From contig DEAI01000011.1 of the NCBI GenBank assembly GCA_002346675.1, positions 504,912 to 568,911 of the forward strand: a stretch of 64,000 bases of DNA. Direction: 5' to 3'. This document shows, piece after piece, positions 17,571-25,892 of this stretch; position 1 is the stretch's first letter, and the number at the start of each line of letters is the position of its first letter. Position numbers and translations under genes: made by a program. The notes beneath the pieces were generated by a model. The model did not search any database. It worked only from the letters and a program-made list of their open reading frames with translations, and had not been told where the DNA came from. This DNA comes from Fidelibacterota bacterium UBA2986 (GTDB lineage: Bacteria; Fidelibacterota; Marinisomatia; Marinisomatales; AB-629-J13).

Positions 17571-20500
17571 TTATAAACGGTAATTCAACTCCAGTAAACC
17601 AAATCTTCTAGATTTAGGAGAACCAACCAATCTAACATCATCTTCATCTGTTAGATTATTTATCGACATCTTTAACTTCAGATTTTGAGAAATATCATAA
17701 TTTAGTTTCATGTCATATATTATATTTCCTCCAAGTGGGGGCTGGGTTTCATAAAAAAGATTTGCAAATCCTTCACAGCCGCACCCGGTAAAAAGATAGC
17801 TCTGATTTTGTTCGTCATCTGAGTAAACCCATCCACCGCTCTCAAAATTAAACTGTGAGTTGTACTTTCCAGATAATTCAAAGTATAGGCCCTGAACGAA
17901 TAGGTCATTGACAGAGACGCCAAGCGTGTATTTTTCTACGGGTGCGTTGAAATGCATAATATCGTAAGGGGACATACCTCTACTTCCATTAATATATTCA
18001 GCCCAAGCCCAGTCATTTCCAATATAGCTTGTCTCCTTTTGTTTATTAATCAGGTCGAGCGTGTTATAATATGAGTAGGAAGAGCTCAAGGTTGTTTTTT
18101 TATTTAACTGGTATTCCATTGATATATCAAATCCTAAATATTCAATTTCTTCTAAGTTTACATAGGTAAATAAAATATCTCTATTGTCTGTTTCAGATTC
18201 ACCGATATGGGTCAACTGGTTTGTATGGTATGGGGGATCATATGTAAATATTGTTTGCATATATTGGGTAGTGCTGATCATATTTTTAAACTTTGAATAA
18301 TATAGATTCAATTCAAAAAACATATTTTTAATCGGAATACCTTTTATTCCAAATTCATATGAATCGACAAGCTCTACCTTAAGCGGGTCAATATGAATCG
18401 TATCATCAAGTGTAAATCCATTTCCGTTTCCCGCAAATAAGGGAACATATGGACGATTTACTGTTCGACTACCATCATCAGTAATAACATTGCCATATAT
18501 ATCATAAGTGTCTGGATCATCTCCCTGAAAAAGATTCCCACTTAAATCTTCGGGGAGGTTTATAACGTTTTGTTGGTAAATATGTCCAAACAAATGAAAT
18601 AGAGACGGGACTTGGTGGGCACGGTTATAGGTCAATCTGATGTTAGCGTTTTTCAATCCGCTCCACTTAACCGCAATTCGTGGACTTAAATAAAAATCAT
18701 CATAGTGGGAATGTTTATCAACTCTAAGTGCCAGGACTGTTTCAATATCATTTGACCAGTCTGCTGAGTGCTGAGCATACATTCCATATTGTAAAATATT
18801 TATATCTTCACCAACGGTTGAGTCGGGTAAAGGTGAGCCATCAAAAACAAACTTTTGGCTCGAACCTCTATCTCTCAAGATACTTCGATTTGTTCTCGGA
18901 GAATCATATCTAAAATCCATCCCATAGATAAGAGATTTTGTGTATGGATTCAGATTATATTTTGAGCCTGAAAAGTCTCCGTAGGTTGAAACAGTTTTAT
19001 ATTTTTTTAAGAACGGTTCTTTTGAAAGCAGATCAACAGATCTATCAATATCACCATTGAATAATTTCAGAGCTGCATTATATAATTCCTCGCTGGTTAT
19101 AATATCACCATCCGTATAATCAAAGTTGAGTGAAGCAGAAAAATTTGGACGTAAGAGCTTTGTAGAGATAGTTGAGTAAAGGGTAGTTGTAAATAAATAT
19201 CCCATATCATATGGGATATAATTTTTTTGTTTTATAAGTGAGGGTTCAAATAATATCTCAGTTTTGCTATTTAATTGATAATAGAATGATGATAATAATT
19301 TCCTTGTATAGATATCTTTCTCAAAATCAGATTCAAATAGATTAATTCCCTCAGGACCAGAATACATGCCATCACCATATTCGGGTTGCCACCCTTCATC
19401 TCCTTCACATAAGTAATTTCCACTGTTATCATAACCACAATCTACAAAATCTTCCAAAAATGTAAATTCACCATCTTCATTAACATCTCCCTTTTCAACA
19501 GAAATTAGATTTTCAGAATCATATTCTATTCCGTACTCATCCAAAACGTATGTAGGTAGGTCTGTTACTGGATCAATAGCACATCCATTCAAAAAACACT
19601 CCAGCTCAATATCATATGAGTCATAGCCATCTCTGCTGGTACCATTATAAATACCGTTATGGTCCGCATCATAGTAATTTTCACTATCTATCATACCATT
19701 ATTGTTCTCATCAATAAAATATTCTCCATATAAAATTCTATTATCTTTATGAATATCTTTAGGAGCATAAACTCTATCATAGTCCCACTCTTTGTATTGA
19801 CTGTTCTCTAAATTTATTTTATAACTAAAAACATCTCCTGCCTTAGCATATCTCAATCTCTGAGACTGAAAGCCAGAGGAGCCTTGTGTATAAGATAGAT
19901 CTAAACCGGGTTTCTCATTTGGGTGCTTAGGTATTATATTTATTAACCCATTGTGAGCGTTCGGACCATAGAGAGCAGAGCTTGGACCAAAGACCAACTC
20001 CAGCCGTTCAATATCTTCCATTATTGTTGGGTAGGTGTTGTTATATGCAGTTCTGAAGATAGGGTCAGAAAACTTCTTTCCATTTAACAGTGTTACAAAA
20101 CGGCCATTGAACACTGCCATAAATCCCCGTGTGTTAATGTTGGTTCTGCCGTTACCTGCCTGGTAAACGTCAACTCCCTTAACCTTACTGAGAGCGTGAC
20201 CAATATCGTTTCCAGAGAATTCTTTTATCTTCCTTTGGCTTACCATTGCAACAGTTATAGGTGCATCAAACACTTTCTCCTGTGACTTTGATGCTGACAC
20301 GATGACTTCATCATAGTCCAACAGCTTAGGGACTAGTTTGATCATGACGTTTGAAATATTTGAACCTTTCAATATTTTATTGTCTCTCTCTTCAGCATCT
20401 ATTCCAAGCTTTTCAATATTCCCCTGCTTATCCGATTCCTCCGCGCCAATTTCAAACTTAGAAATATAGAACTCAACACTCTGTCCATAGTAACCGATAT

Positions 20501-20723
20501 AGTCGACTCTCAAATCATATTTACCTACGTCCAGGCGTTGAATCTGAAACTCTCCATTTATATCTGTTGTTGCTCCAATGCTACTACCCTGAATGAGTAC
20601 ATTGGCACCTGGCATAGGTTCTTCTTTTTCATTAAGGATCACTCCTGAAATTGAACCCCCGAACAGAGTACAACAAAAAAGTGTGCAAAAGAATATTGTT
20701 TTATTGATCATATTAATTCTCAT
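17571..20723 (-). CDS. Large TonB-dependent receptor with calcium-loop insert
   Basis: 1050 residues. Signal peptide 1-23, CarboxypepD-reg domain (about 24-80: SISGVILNEKEEPMPGANVL), plug (about 135-265: VSQRKIKEFSGNDIGHALSKV, NINTRGFMAVFNGRFVTLLNG, RLELVFGPSSALYGPNAHNG), then a barrel to the end. Between early barrel strands (about 325-440) sits an acidic insert with EF-hand-like loops: DENNNGMIDSE, DADHNGIYNG, DVNEDGEFTFLED. The first 11 bases overlap the 3' end of the upstream lipoprotein gene, so the two are one transcript and probably one complex. No SusD is present. Facing the glucan locus, it may import glucan oligosaccharides, but the substrate is unproven. Confidence 0.85.
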   Translation of the reverse strand: MRINMINKTIFFCTLFCCTLFGGSISGVILNEKEEPMPGANVLIQGSSIGATTDINGEFQIQRLDVGKYDLRVDYIGYYGQSVEFYISKFEIGAEESDKQGNIEKLGIDAEERDNKILKGSNISNVMIKLVPKLLDYDEVIVSASKSQEKVFDAPITVAMVSQRKIKEFSGNDIGHALSKVKGVDVYQAGNGRTNINTRGFMAVFNGRFVTLLNGKKFSDPIFRTAYNNTYPTIMEDIERLELVFGPSSALYGPNAHNGLINIIPKHPNEKPGLDLSYTQGSSGFQSQRLRYAKAGDVFSYKINLENSQYKEWDYDRVYAPKDIHKDNRILYGEYFIDENNNGMIDSENYYDADHNGIYNGTSRDGYDSYDIELECFLNGCAIDPVTDLPTYVLDEYGIEYDSENLISVEKGDVNEDGEFTFLEDFVDCGYDNSGNYLCEGDEGWQPEYGDGMYSGPEGINLFESDFEKDIYTRKLLSSFYYQLNSKTEILFEPSLIKQKNYIPYDMGYLFTTTLYSTISTKLLRPNFSASLNFDYTDGDIITSEELYNAALKLFNGDIDRSVDLLSKEPFLKKYKTVSTYGDFSGSKYNLNPYTKSLIYGMDFRYDSPRTNRSILRDRGSSQKFVFDGSPLPDSTVGEDINILQYGMYAQHSADWSNDIETVLALRVDKHSHYDDFYLSPRIAVKWSGLKNANIRLTYNRAHQVPSLFHLFGHIYQQNVINLPEDLSGNLFQGDDPDTYDIYGNVITDDGSRTVNRPYVPLFAGNGNGFTLDDTIHIDPLKVELVDSYEFGIKGIPIKNMFFELNLYYSKFKNMISTTQYMQTIFTYDPPYHTNQLTHIGESETDNRDILFTYVNLEEIEYLGFDISMEYQLNKKTTLSSSYSYYNTLDLINKQKETSYIGNDWAWAEYINGSRGMSPYDIMHFNAPVEKYTLGVSVNDLFVQGLYFELSGKYNSQFNFESGGWVYSDDEQNQSYLFTGCGCEGFANLFYETQPPLGGNIIYDMKLNYDISQNLKLKMSINNLTDEDDVRLVGSPKSRRFGLLELNYRL

Positions 20724-22077
20724 TGTTTATCTCACTGTAAAACTCAGGTCTTCTTTTTAAGGTCATCCCCTCAGGGACTACACACTCGCCTAGTTCTTCA
20801 TCCCAGACTCCGCAATCACCTCCATCACAATTAAATTCAAATCCATCAGACTCTTGACAATTAAATATAAATCCTCCTCTAGAGCCATCGTCACAATATC
20901 CATCCCCTATTGCATCTTGAATCATCCCATCGCCAGTCATATCTACACAGTTACCATCATCAATGCAACAATCATATCCATATTGAGAGTAGTATAATCC
21001 ACATATTTCATTAAATTTACAATTGCCAGAGCAATCTCTTAGACAATAGCAATTGCCATTTAGACTTAATAATCCACAATCTCCCATATCACAATTAAAT
21101 TGTCCACAGCTAAAGTTTACTATACCTTCTTCATCGCAGGTTCCATCTCCTAGCCAGTCCAGATATTCAAGGTATGAATTTTCATCGCTACAATCTAAGC
21201 TTGTACCAGACACATCTATATATAGCTGATTATCTACAAAGGTTGTATCAGATACAAACTCAGAGCAGTTACCGCTCCACTCTAGGCACGCATCAGAGCC
21301 CAAAGATGTTAGAATATTAAAGTTTTCATCACCCCAAATTTGTCTAAGGTCACAGCTGAAAATTATTTCATCTAAAAATTTATTGCATGTAATGGATGGA
21401 TCCAAACATATGCTTTCCTGAGGTATGTTTTGGTAATCAAAGCAGTTGCAGGATTGAACACCCGGGTCAGTAATACAATCTGGAAAATCACAAAAATTAT
21501 TATAGGTAAATAAAAAATAGTTGATATTTTCAAGAGCTTCACACAGTGAGCCGGGGAAAGAAGAAAAACTATTATTGTTGATAGCTAGAGACGTAAGGTT
21601 TTTATTTTTCCAGAGTTCTTCAGGAACGGCTCCTACAAATCTATTTTTCTCTAAGTTAATTTCTGTTAGCCTAAACATATTTTTTATTTCCTCTGGAATA
21701 TGGGTTAGATAATTTTCTGTTAATTTTATTTTATTTAAATATTCTGCCCCCTCTATCTCACTTGGGATATCATTGTAGAGCCAAAATCCTCCTGACCCAC
21801 CGCTATGGATGATAGATCTTAATCTGCCGTCTACCCATATCTGATCTCCAATACTAGTTGGGTCCATATTAGAGTCAGGAGAATTACCATATCCTTGTGA
21901 GTTGTCAATTAATTTTTGAAGAAATAGTATGTCCCGGTCATCATATCCATCATTGTCTGTGTCAATAAGTTCAGCTGATTCTGGTTGAAGTATTTGATCA
22001 CAAGCTGGAAATAAAAAAATAAGGTTCAGTGCAAATACCATAAAAACAATTTTTAGAGTTGGATTTGATTTATACAT
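20713..22077 (-). CDS. Surface lipoprotein with leucine-rich and LNR-like Cys repeats, partner of TonB receptor
   Basis: Signal peptide ends FLFPAC (Cys26). A calcium-loop segment DTDNDGYDDRD is followed by three leucine-rich repeats (about 115-180: LNKIKLTENYLTHIPEEI, LTEINLEKNRFVGAVPEEL, LTSLAINNNSFSSFPGSL). The C-terminal half is Cys-rich, with two LNR/Notch-like blocks: GDGTCDEEG...CGQFNCDMGDCG (about 322-350) and GDGYCDDGS...FEFNCDGGDCG (about 403-440). It overlaps the receptor start by 11 bp. The layout mimics SusC/SusD pairs, with an LRR/LNR lipoprotein where SusD would be. A substrate-capturing lid or adhesin-like surface protein is inferred. Confidence 0.75.
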   Translation of the reverse strand: MYKSNPTLKIVFMVFALNLIFLFPACDQILQPESAELIDTDNDGYDDRDILFLQKLIDNSQGYGNSPDSNMDPTSIGDQIWVDGRLRSIIHSGGSGGFWLYNDIPSEIEGAEYLNKIKLTENYLTHIPEEIKNMFRLTEINLEKNRFVGAVPEELWKNKNLTSLAINNNSFSSFPGSLCEALENINYFLFTYNNFCDFPDCITDPGVQSCNCFDYQNIPQESICLDPSITCNKFLDEIIFSCDLRQIWGDENFNILTSLGSDACLEWSGNCSEFVSDTTFVDNQLYIDVSGTSLDCSDENSYLEYLDWLGDGTCDEEGIVNFSCGQFNCDMGDCGLLSLNGNCYCLRDCSGNCKFNEICGLYYSQYGYDCCIDDGNCVDMTGDGMIQDAIGDGYCDDGSRGGFIFNCQESDGFEFNCDGGDCGVWDEELGECVVPEGMTLKRRPEFYSEINNEN

Positions 22078-22342
22078 ATGTTATTCTAACCTAGTGATTT
22101 GTTTTGAAAGATAGATATTCTATTGTGTGATATGAATTTATTGATATTATAACTAAATAATAACCGTAATTATTTTATTTATTTTGTATTATAACAGTAC
22201 ACTCTTTCAAGAAAATCAGAGGATTAAGTTTCTGGTCCTATTATTTAAAAGTGTGATGGATATATAGTTGTTTGTGTAATCCTAGTTTGAACTGATAGAT
22301 ATAAAATGATAATATAAATAATAAAAAAGTAAAGGAAAAAAT

Positions 22343-22621
22343 ATGGCACAAGTAAATATGGCATCAATAGCTCATTTAAAATGTGATTATGAAATCTGGG
22401 AAAAGTTATTTCTTTCTAATGAAGATAATCAGCAGCAGGTAAATAATGGCAAATTTCTATATGGTAAGGCCAATGATAATACTGCAATCATAATCATGAA
22501 GGATGTTGATATGGCGGCAATGGCGAAACGAGCGTCAGACCCAAAATTTAAAAAAATGGTGGAACCATACATTGAGTATCATGAATTCTTTACGATGGAT
22601 GAGATGAATCCACCACAATGA
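22343..22621 (+). CDS. Small hypothetical protein, possibly DUF3764/ABM-like
   Basis: 92 residues with a good ribosome site (AAAGGA, 8 bp before ATG). The pattern of strand-helix-strand (FLYGKANDNTAIIIMKDVDM) and a C-terminal YIEYHEFFTMDEM is like dimeric alpha/beta-barrel proteins of the DUF3764/antibiotic-monooxygenase type. No catalytic residue is recognisable. It stands alone, with a strong terminator right after it, so it is probably expressed as a monocistronic message. The family suggestion is weak. Confidence 0.5.
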   Translation: MAQVNMASIAHLKCDYEIWEKLFLSNEDNQQQVNNGKFLYGKANDNTAIIIMKDVDMAAMAKRASDPKFKKMVEPYIEYHEFFTMDEMNPPQ

Positions 22622-22644
22622 TCTTCTGAAAAAAATATCACTTA

Positions 22645-22670
22645 TAAAACCCCACATTTGTGGGGTTTTA
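22645..22670 (+). terminator. Strong rho-independent terminator
   Basis: TAAAACCCCAC and GTGGGGTTTTA pair perfectly over 11 bp around ATTT, beginning 24 bp after the stop of the 92-residue protein. The A- and T-flanked stem could work on both strands. Confidence 0.85.
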
Positions 22671-22736
22671 TGTTGCAATAGCACTTTATAAAAAAGTGGG
22701 AATAAGATAAATTGAATTATTACAAATAAATTAAAA

Positions 22737-23759
22737 ATGAAAAATTATGTATTAAAAAAATATGGAAAGCCCCATGTATTAAAGATTGAGAACACTCCTG
22801 AACCGATTCCTGCCTCAGAAGAGGTTAGAGTTAAAATACATAGAATCGGTTTGAACTATGCAGAAGTGCAATCACGAAAGGGGTTATACGGATGGGCACC
22901 TAAACTACCCTATACACTTGGTATGGAAGCAGTTGGAACTGTAGACTTGATTGGTGAATCTGTTAAAAGTAGAAAAGTTGGTGAAAAGGTAATAGTTGGC
23001 TGTCAATATGGGACTTATGCTGAAAAAATAGTAATTCCGGAAAAGCAAGCTCTCACTCCAATAATTACATTTTCTGATGATGAAAATGCGGCATTCGGGG
23101 TTAATTATTTAACTGCATGGGTGGCATTAATGAAAATAGCGAGATTAGATCCAAGAGATACGGTTCTAATCCATGCAGCAGCAGGAGGTGTTGGCACTGC
23201 AGCAGTTCAGATTGCAAAAAATTATGGATGCCATGTTATCGGTACTGCAAGTAAAGAAAAAAAAATAAAAATGCTTAAAGATCTTGGTATAGGAATGGCC
23301 ATTAACTATGAAGAAGAAGATTTTGAAAAATTTATTAGACAAAAACTAAAGGGAGGGGTTGATGTAGTCCTGGAAGTTGTCGGGGGAAATGTTTTTAAAA
23401 AGAGTATGAATCTTTTAAATCCATTTGGAAGAACAGTGGTAGTGGGATTTGCAAGTTTGAATTTAAACAAGTTCAATCCGCTTTCATGGTTTAGAACATG
23501 GAAAGATATTCCCCGTTCAAAAGTAAATCAACTCGCAGAATCATCTACAGGTCTTGGAGCTACTCATTTAGGTTATCTTCTTAAAGATGAATCACTGTTA
23601 AATGAGGCTTGGGATGAATTGGTTTCCTTTACGGTTGAACATAGGATTAAACCGATTATTGGGCATAGATTTGATTTTATTGATTTACCTAAAGCCCATA
23701 AGTTAATGGAATCAAGAAATAGTTATGGAAAAATTATTATTACCTTACCTACCTCATAA
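22737..23759 (+). CDS. Zinc-free MDR oxidoreductase, quinone-reductase/VAT-1-like
   Basis: 340 residues with the GroES-like N-terminal half (GLNYAEVQSRKGLYG, LGMEAVGTV) and an NADPH-binding half with HAAAGGVGTAAVQIAK (about 148-163), the hallmark of quinone oxidoreductase-type MDR proteins. Structural zinc cysteines are absent. The C-terminal part (GRTVVVGFASLN, HLGYLLKD, IGHRFDFIDLPKAHKLMESR) is typical for the VAT-1/QOR group. It likely reduces quinones or enals with NADPH in the cytoplasm. It is separated from its neighbours by short gaps on the same strand; no operon partner explains its substrate. Confidence 0.85.
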   Translation: MKNYVLKKYGKPHVLKIENTPEPIPASEEVRVKIHRIGLNYAEVQSRKGLYGWAPKLPYTLGMEAVGTVDLIGESVKSRKVGEKVIVGCQYGTYAEKIVIPEKQALTPIITFSDDENAAFGVNYLTAWVALMKIARLDPRDTVLIHAAAGGVGTAAVQIAKNYGCHVIGTASKEKKIKMLKDLGIGMAINYEEEDFEKFIRQKLKGGVDVVLEVVGGNVFKKSMNLLNPFGRTVVVGFASLNLNKFNPLSWFRTWKDIPRSKVNQLAESSTGLGATHLGYLLKDESLLNEAWDELVSFTVEHRIKPIIGHRFDFIDLPKAHKLMESRNSYGKIIITLPTS

Positions 23760-23816
23760 TTAATAAATATAGATGAGGTGGATTGTAATAATGATATAAA
23801 CCATAAGTTAATAAAA

Positions 23817-24554
23817 ATGCAAAAATTTAAATTCATTTTTAAATTATTAGTAGTTTCATCAATCTTATTTTCAGAAAAAAGTAAAAGATCTATCGAAAAC
23901 TTTGAAACGAATGTAATGGTAAAAGTAGAACTTGATTATTTATTATATCTACCTAAAGATTATAAAGATTCAAATAAGAGATACCCATTAGTTCTTTTTC
24001 TCCATGGGGCTGGAGAGAGAGGAGAAAACATTGATCTTGTTGAAATACATGGTATCCCAAAACTTATCAAAAAGGGGAGAGAGTTTCCATTTATCACTAT
24101 CGCACCCCAGTGTCCATCTGACCAATGGTGGTCAGATTCAGCTATTGTAAAATCGTTAATATCGCTAATCGAAAAGTTCAGATCTGAATATAATATTGAT
24201 CAACATAGTATCTATGCAACCGGCTTAAGTATGGGTGGCTTTGGTACCATAGCCATTGCAATAGAGAGACCAGATTTATTTGCTGGTATAATTCCAATCT
24301 GTGGTGGCGGAGATTTAAAAATGATTGATAGATTAATTGATATGCCAATTTGGCTTTTTCATGGAGACGCTGATACAGTCATTCCAGTAGATAATTCGAC
24401 TAAAATATTCGATATTCTAAAACCAACTAATAGTAAAGCAAAGCTAACTATTTATAATGGTGTTGGTCATGATTCGTGGACTCAGACCTATAAAAATGAT
24501 AATATATATGAGTGGTTGTTAAAGCAAAAAAAAAGAAAGTTATTTGATAGGTAA
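23817..24554 (+). CDS. Secreted alpha/beta-hydrolase esterase (carboxylesterase/CE1-like)
   Basis: Alpha/beta-hydrolase with the catalytic Ser in GLSMGG (Ser138 from this start), Asp in HGDADTVIP (Asp184 or 186) and His in GVGHDSW (His218). The oxyanion strand VLFLHGAGERG is near residue 60. Relatives are called phospholipase/carboxylesterase or feruloyl-esterase-like. I chose ATG 23817 because it gives a normal signal peptide (MQKFKFIFKLLVVSSILF); a GTG at 23778 in the same frame would put 13 polar residues before it. It could remove acyl groups from polysaccharide or peptide substrates; the true substrate is unknown. Confidence 0.8.
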   Translation: MQKFKFIFKLLVVSSILFSEKSKRSIENFETNVMVKVELDYLLYLPKDYKDSNKRYPLVLFLHGAGERGENIDLVEIHGIPKLIKKGREFPFITIAPQCPSDQWWSDSAIVKSLISLIEKFRSEYNIDQHSIYATGLSMGGFGTIAIAIERPDLFAGIIPICGGGDLKMIDRLIDMPIWLFHGDADTVIPVDNSTKIFDILKPTNSKAKLTIYNGVGHDSWTQTYKNDNIYEWLLKQKKRKLFDR

Positions 24555-24629
24555 TTACCTTAATGGTCTGTTCCTGTCATTTAAGTGTTATGAAGCCCCC
24601 TCCCTCGATTAAAAAAACGGAATTTTAAA

Positions 24630-24690
24630 GAGCAGGGTCAATGAGACTTGAACATGTGGTCACTGTCTTGTAAAGGTAGGAAGGTATAAT
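24630..24690 (-). pseudogene. Degenerate tRNA-like remnant (Val-type anticodon loop)
   Basis: Read on the minus strand, CCTTTACAAG contains a seven-base loop with anticodon TAC, followed by a variable-region-like GTGACC and a T-arm-like GTTCAAGTCTC, then GACCCTG as a broken acceptor end. GTTCAAGTCTC is identical to that stretch in the intact tRNA-Asp of this window. The anticodon stem has mismatches and no D-arm or 5' acceptor strand is recognisable. It looks like a decayed tRNA 3' half, perhaps left by an integration event. Confidence 0.35.
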
Positions 24691-24787
24691 ACCAAGCGTA
24701 TTAATAGTGCCTAATTATTCTTACAAATACTTTTTGTCAAGATCACAGGAAATAACTTTATATATATTTACTTCCTTGGATTATTTT

Positions 24788-25459
24788 TTAGCAATATGCT
24801 CTTTCTATACCTGAAAGAAAATTATTCAAAGCACGGAGTGCTTCACTGACCGCTGCCAATGTTTCAGCCTGTTTCTCTTCATTGTCATTTAATTCAGCGA
24901 TCAATTTGCGGATAACCTCACGGTGCCATTTATCGGCATGAATATGGACAGAAAAAAATTTCAGTGTATTTTCATCATTTATACCATAAAATGTTTTTAG
25001 TCCATCGATTTTATTTTCAGCAACTTCAGGTACCATGGACTCATAGCAATACAAAGCAGCAAGACCAATGTGATAACGTTTCTCTTTAGAAAGCTTCATG
25101 AATGTATCCACCAGTTCTTGTGTTTCTTTAATGGCAACGGTATTGTACACAATTTTACGGGTGTTTCCCATTCCTTCTGCAAAACGCATCCAAAGCTCTG
25201 GATGGTTTTCTTCTCCCATTTCTTCATCAACTAGATTTTCTAGTAAGATCTGCCGTACATGAATATCATCACAGTTGGTGTGAATGGAAGAAATATATCT
25301 GGGAAATGCTGAAACATGTTTGAAGTATTGACCAGCATATTCCCGAATCACTTCAGAAGTTAATTCTCCAGCATTCCATGCTTGGTAAAAGGAATGTTTT
25401 AATAAATGATATTTTTCTATTTGGGCGTCTACTTGTTCAATAAAAGATTCTTTATTCAT
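24788..25459 (-). CDS. CADD-type self-sacrificing p-aminobenzoate synthase
   Basis: Haem-oxygenase-fold protein of the CADD/PqqC-like family, which makes p-aminobenzoate for folate from its own residues using an Fe/Mn dimetal centre. All six metal ligands line up with the Chlamydia protein at a constant offset of two: E79 and H86 (DEEMGEENH), E140 (YCYE), H172, D176 and H179 (VHIHADKWH). The residues consumed in the Chlamydia enzyme (Tyr27, Lys152) correspond to Tyr25 and Lys150 here. AAGAAAGG lies 7 bp before the ATG. It is monocistronic on the minus strand. Confidence in family and likely activity is high. Confidence 0.85.
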   Translation of the reverse strand: MNKESFIEQVDAQIEKYHLLKHSFYQAWNAGELTSEVIREYAGQYFKHVSAFPRYISSIHTNCDDIHVRQILLENLVDEEMGEENHPELWMRFAEGMGNTRKIVYNTVAIKETQELVDTFMKLSKEKRYHIGLAALYCYESMVPEVAENKIDGLKTFYGINDENTLKFFSVHIHADKWHREVIRKLIAELNDNEEKQAETLAAVSEALRALNNFLSGIERAYC

Positions 25460-25892
25460 ATTATATTACCTTTCTTGATGTGTTAAAAAGTCGTGTAGAT
25501 ATTAAATAATCAATTAAATTGATGTAAAGAGTATATTTTTTTTATTCAATATTTTTTTTATGATGTGTAATTATTCGTAAAAATTTGTTTTGGGCAACTG
25601 CTAAAATTTAAATAATAATAAGTGATTTCGTTAGAATTTGTACTTAAAGGTGATTTACTAAAGATTTCATAGCTTCTAAATAAACATGTTTTGACAAAAC
25701 TATATGCGAGGGTTAGGTTAATATGGTCATTGGCTTACATTTTGGAAGCAATAGCCATTATTATTTTTTGCTTTCACCTCAAAAGTTAAATCAACATGAT
25801 TGTACTAAATATATTTGTTTATATTGATTGAATACTTAATATTAATATCTAAATATTAACATATAATTAAATATTTAAACTAAGAGCAGGAT
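25460..25892. other. 433-bp AT-rich gap with no gene seen
   Basis: Divergent intergenic region between the CADD gene and the GAPDH pair, so it should hold promoters for both. I see no convincing hairpin, RNA or small ORF. A purine-rich AGAGCAGG ends 2 bp before the proposed ATT start at 25893. Confidence 0.5.

Noticed and set aside
17571..22077. A true SusC/SusD pair
   Set aside because: The lipoprotein has leucine-rich and LNR-like repeats and none of the helical SusD pattern, and the receptor is not of the typical SusC length and motif set.
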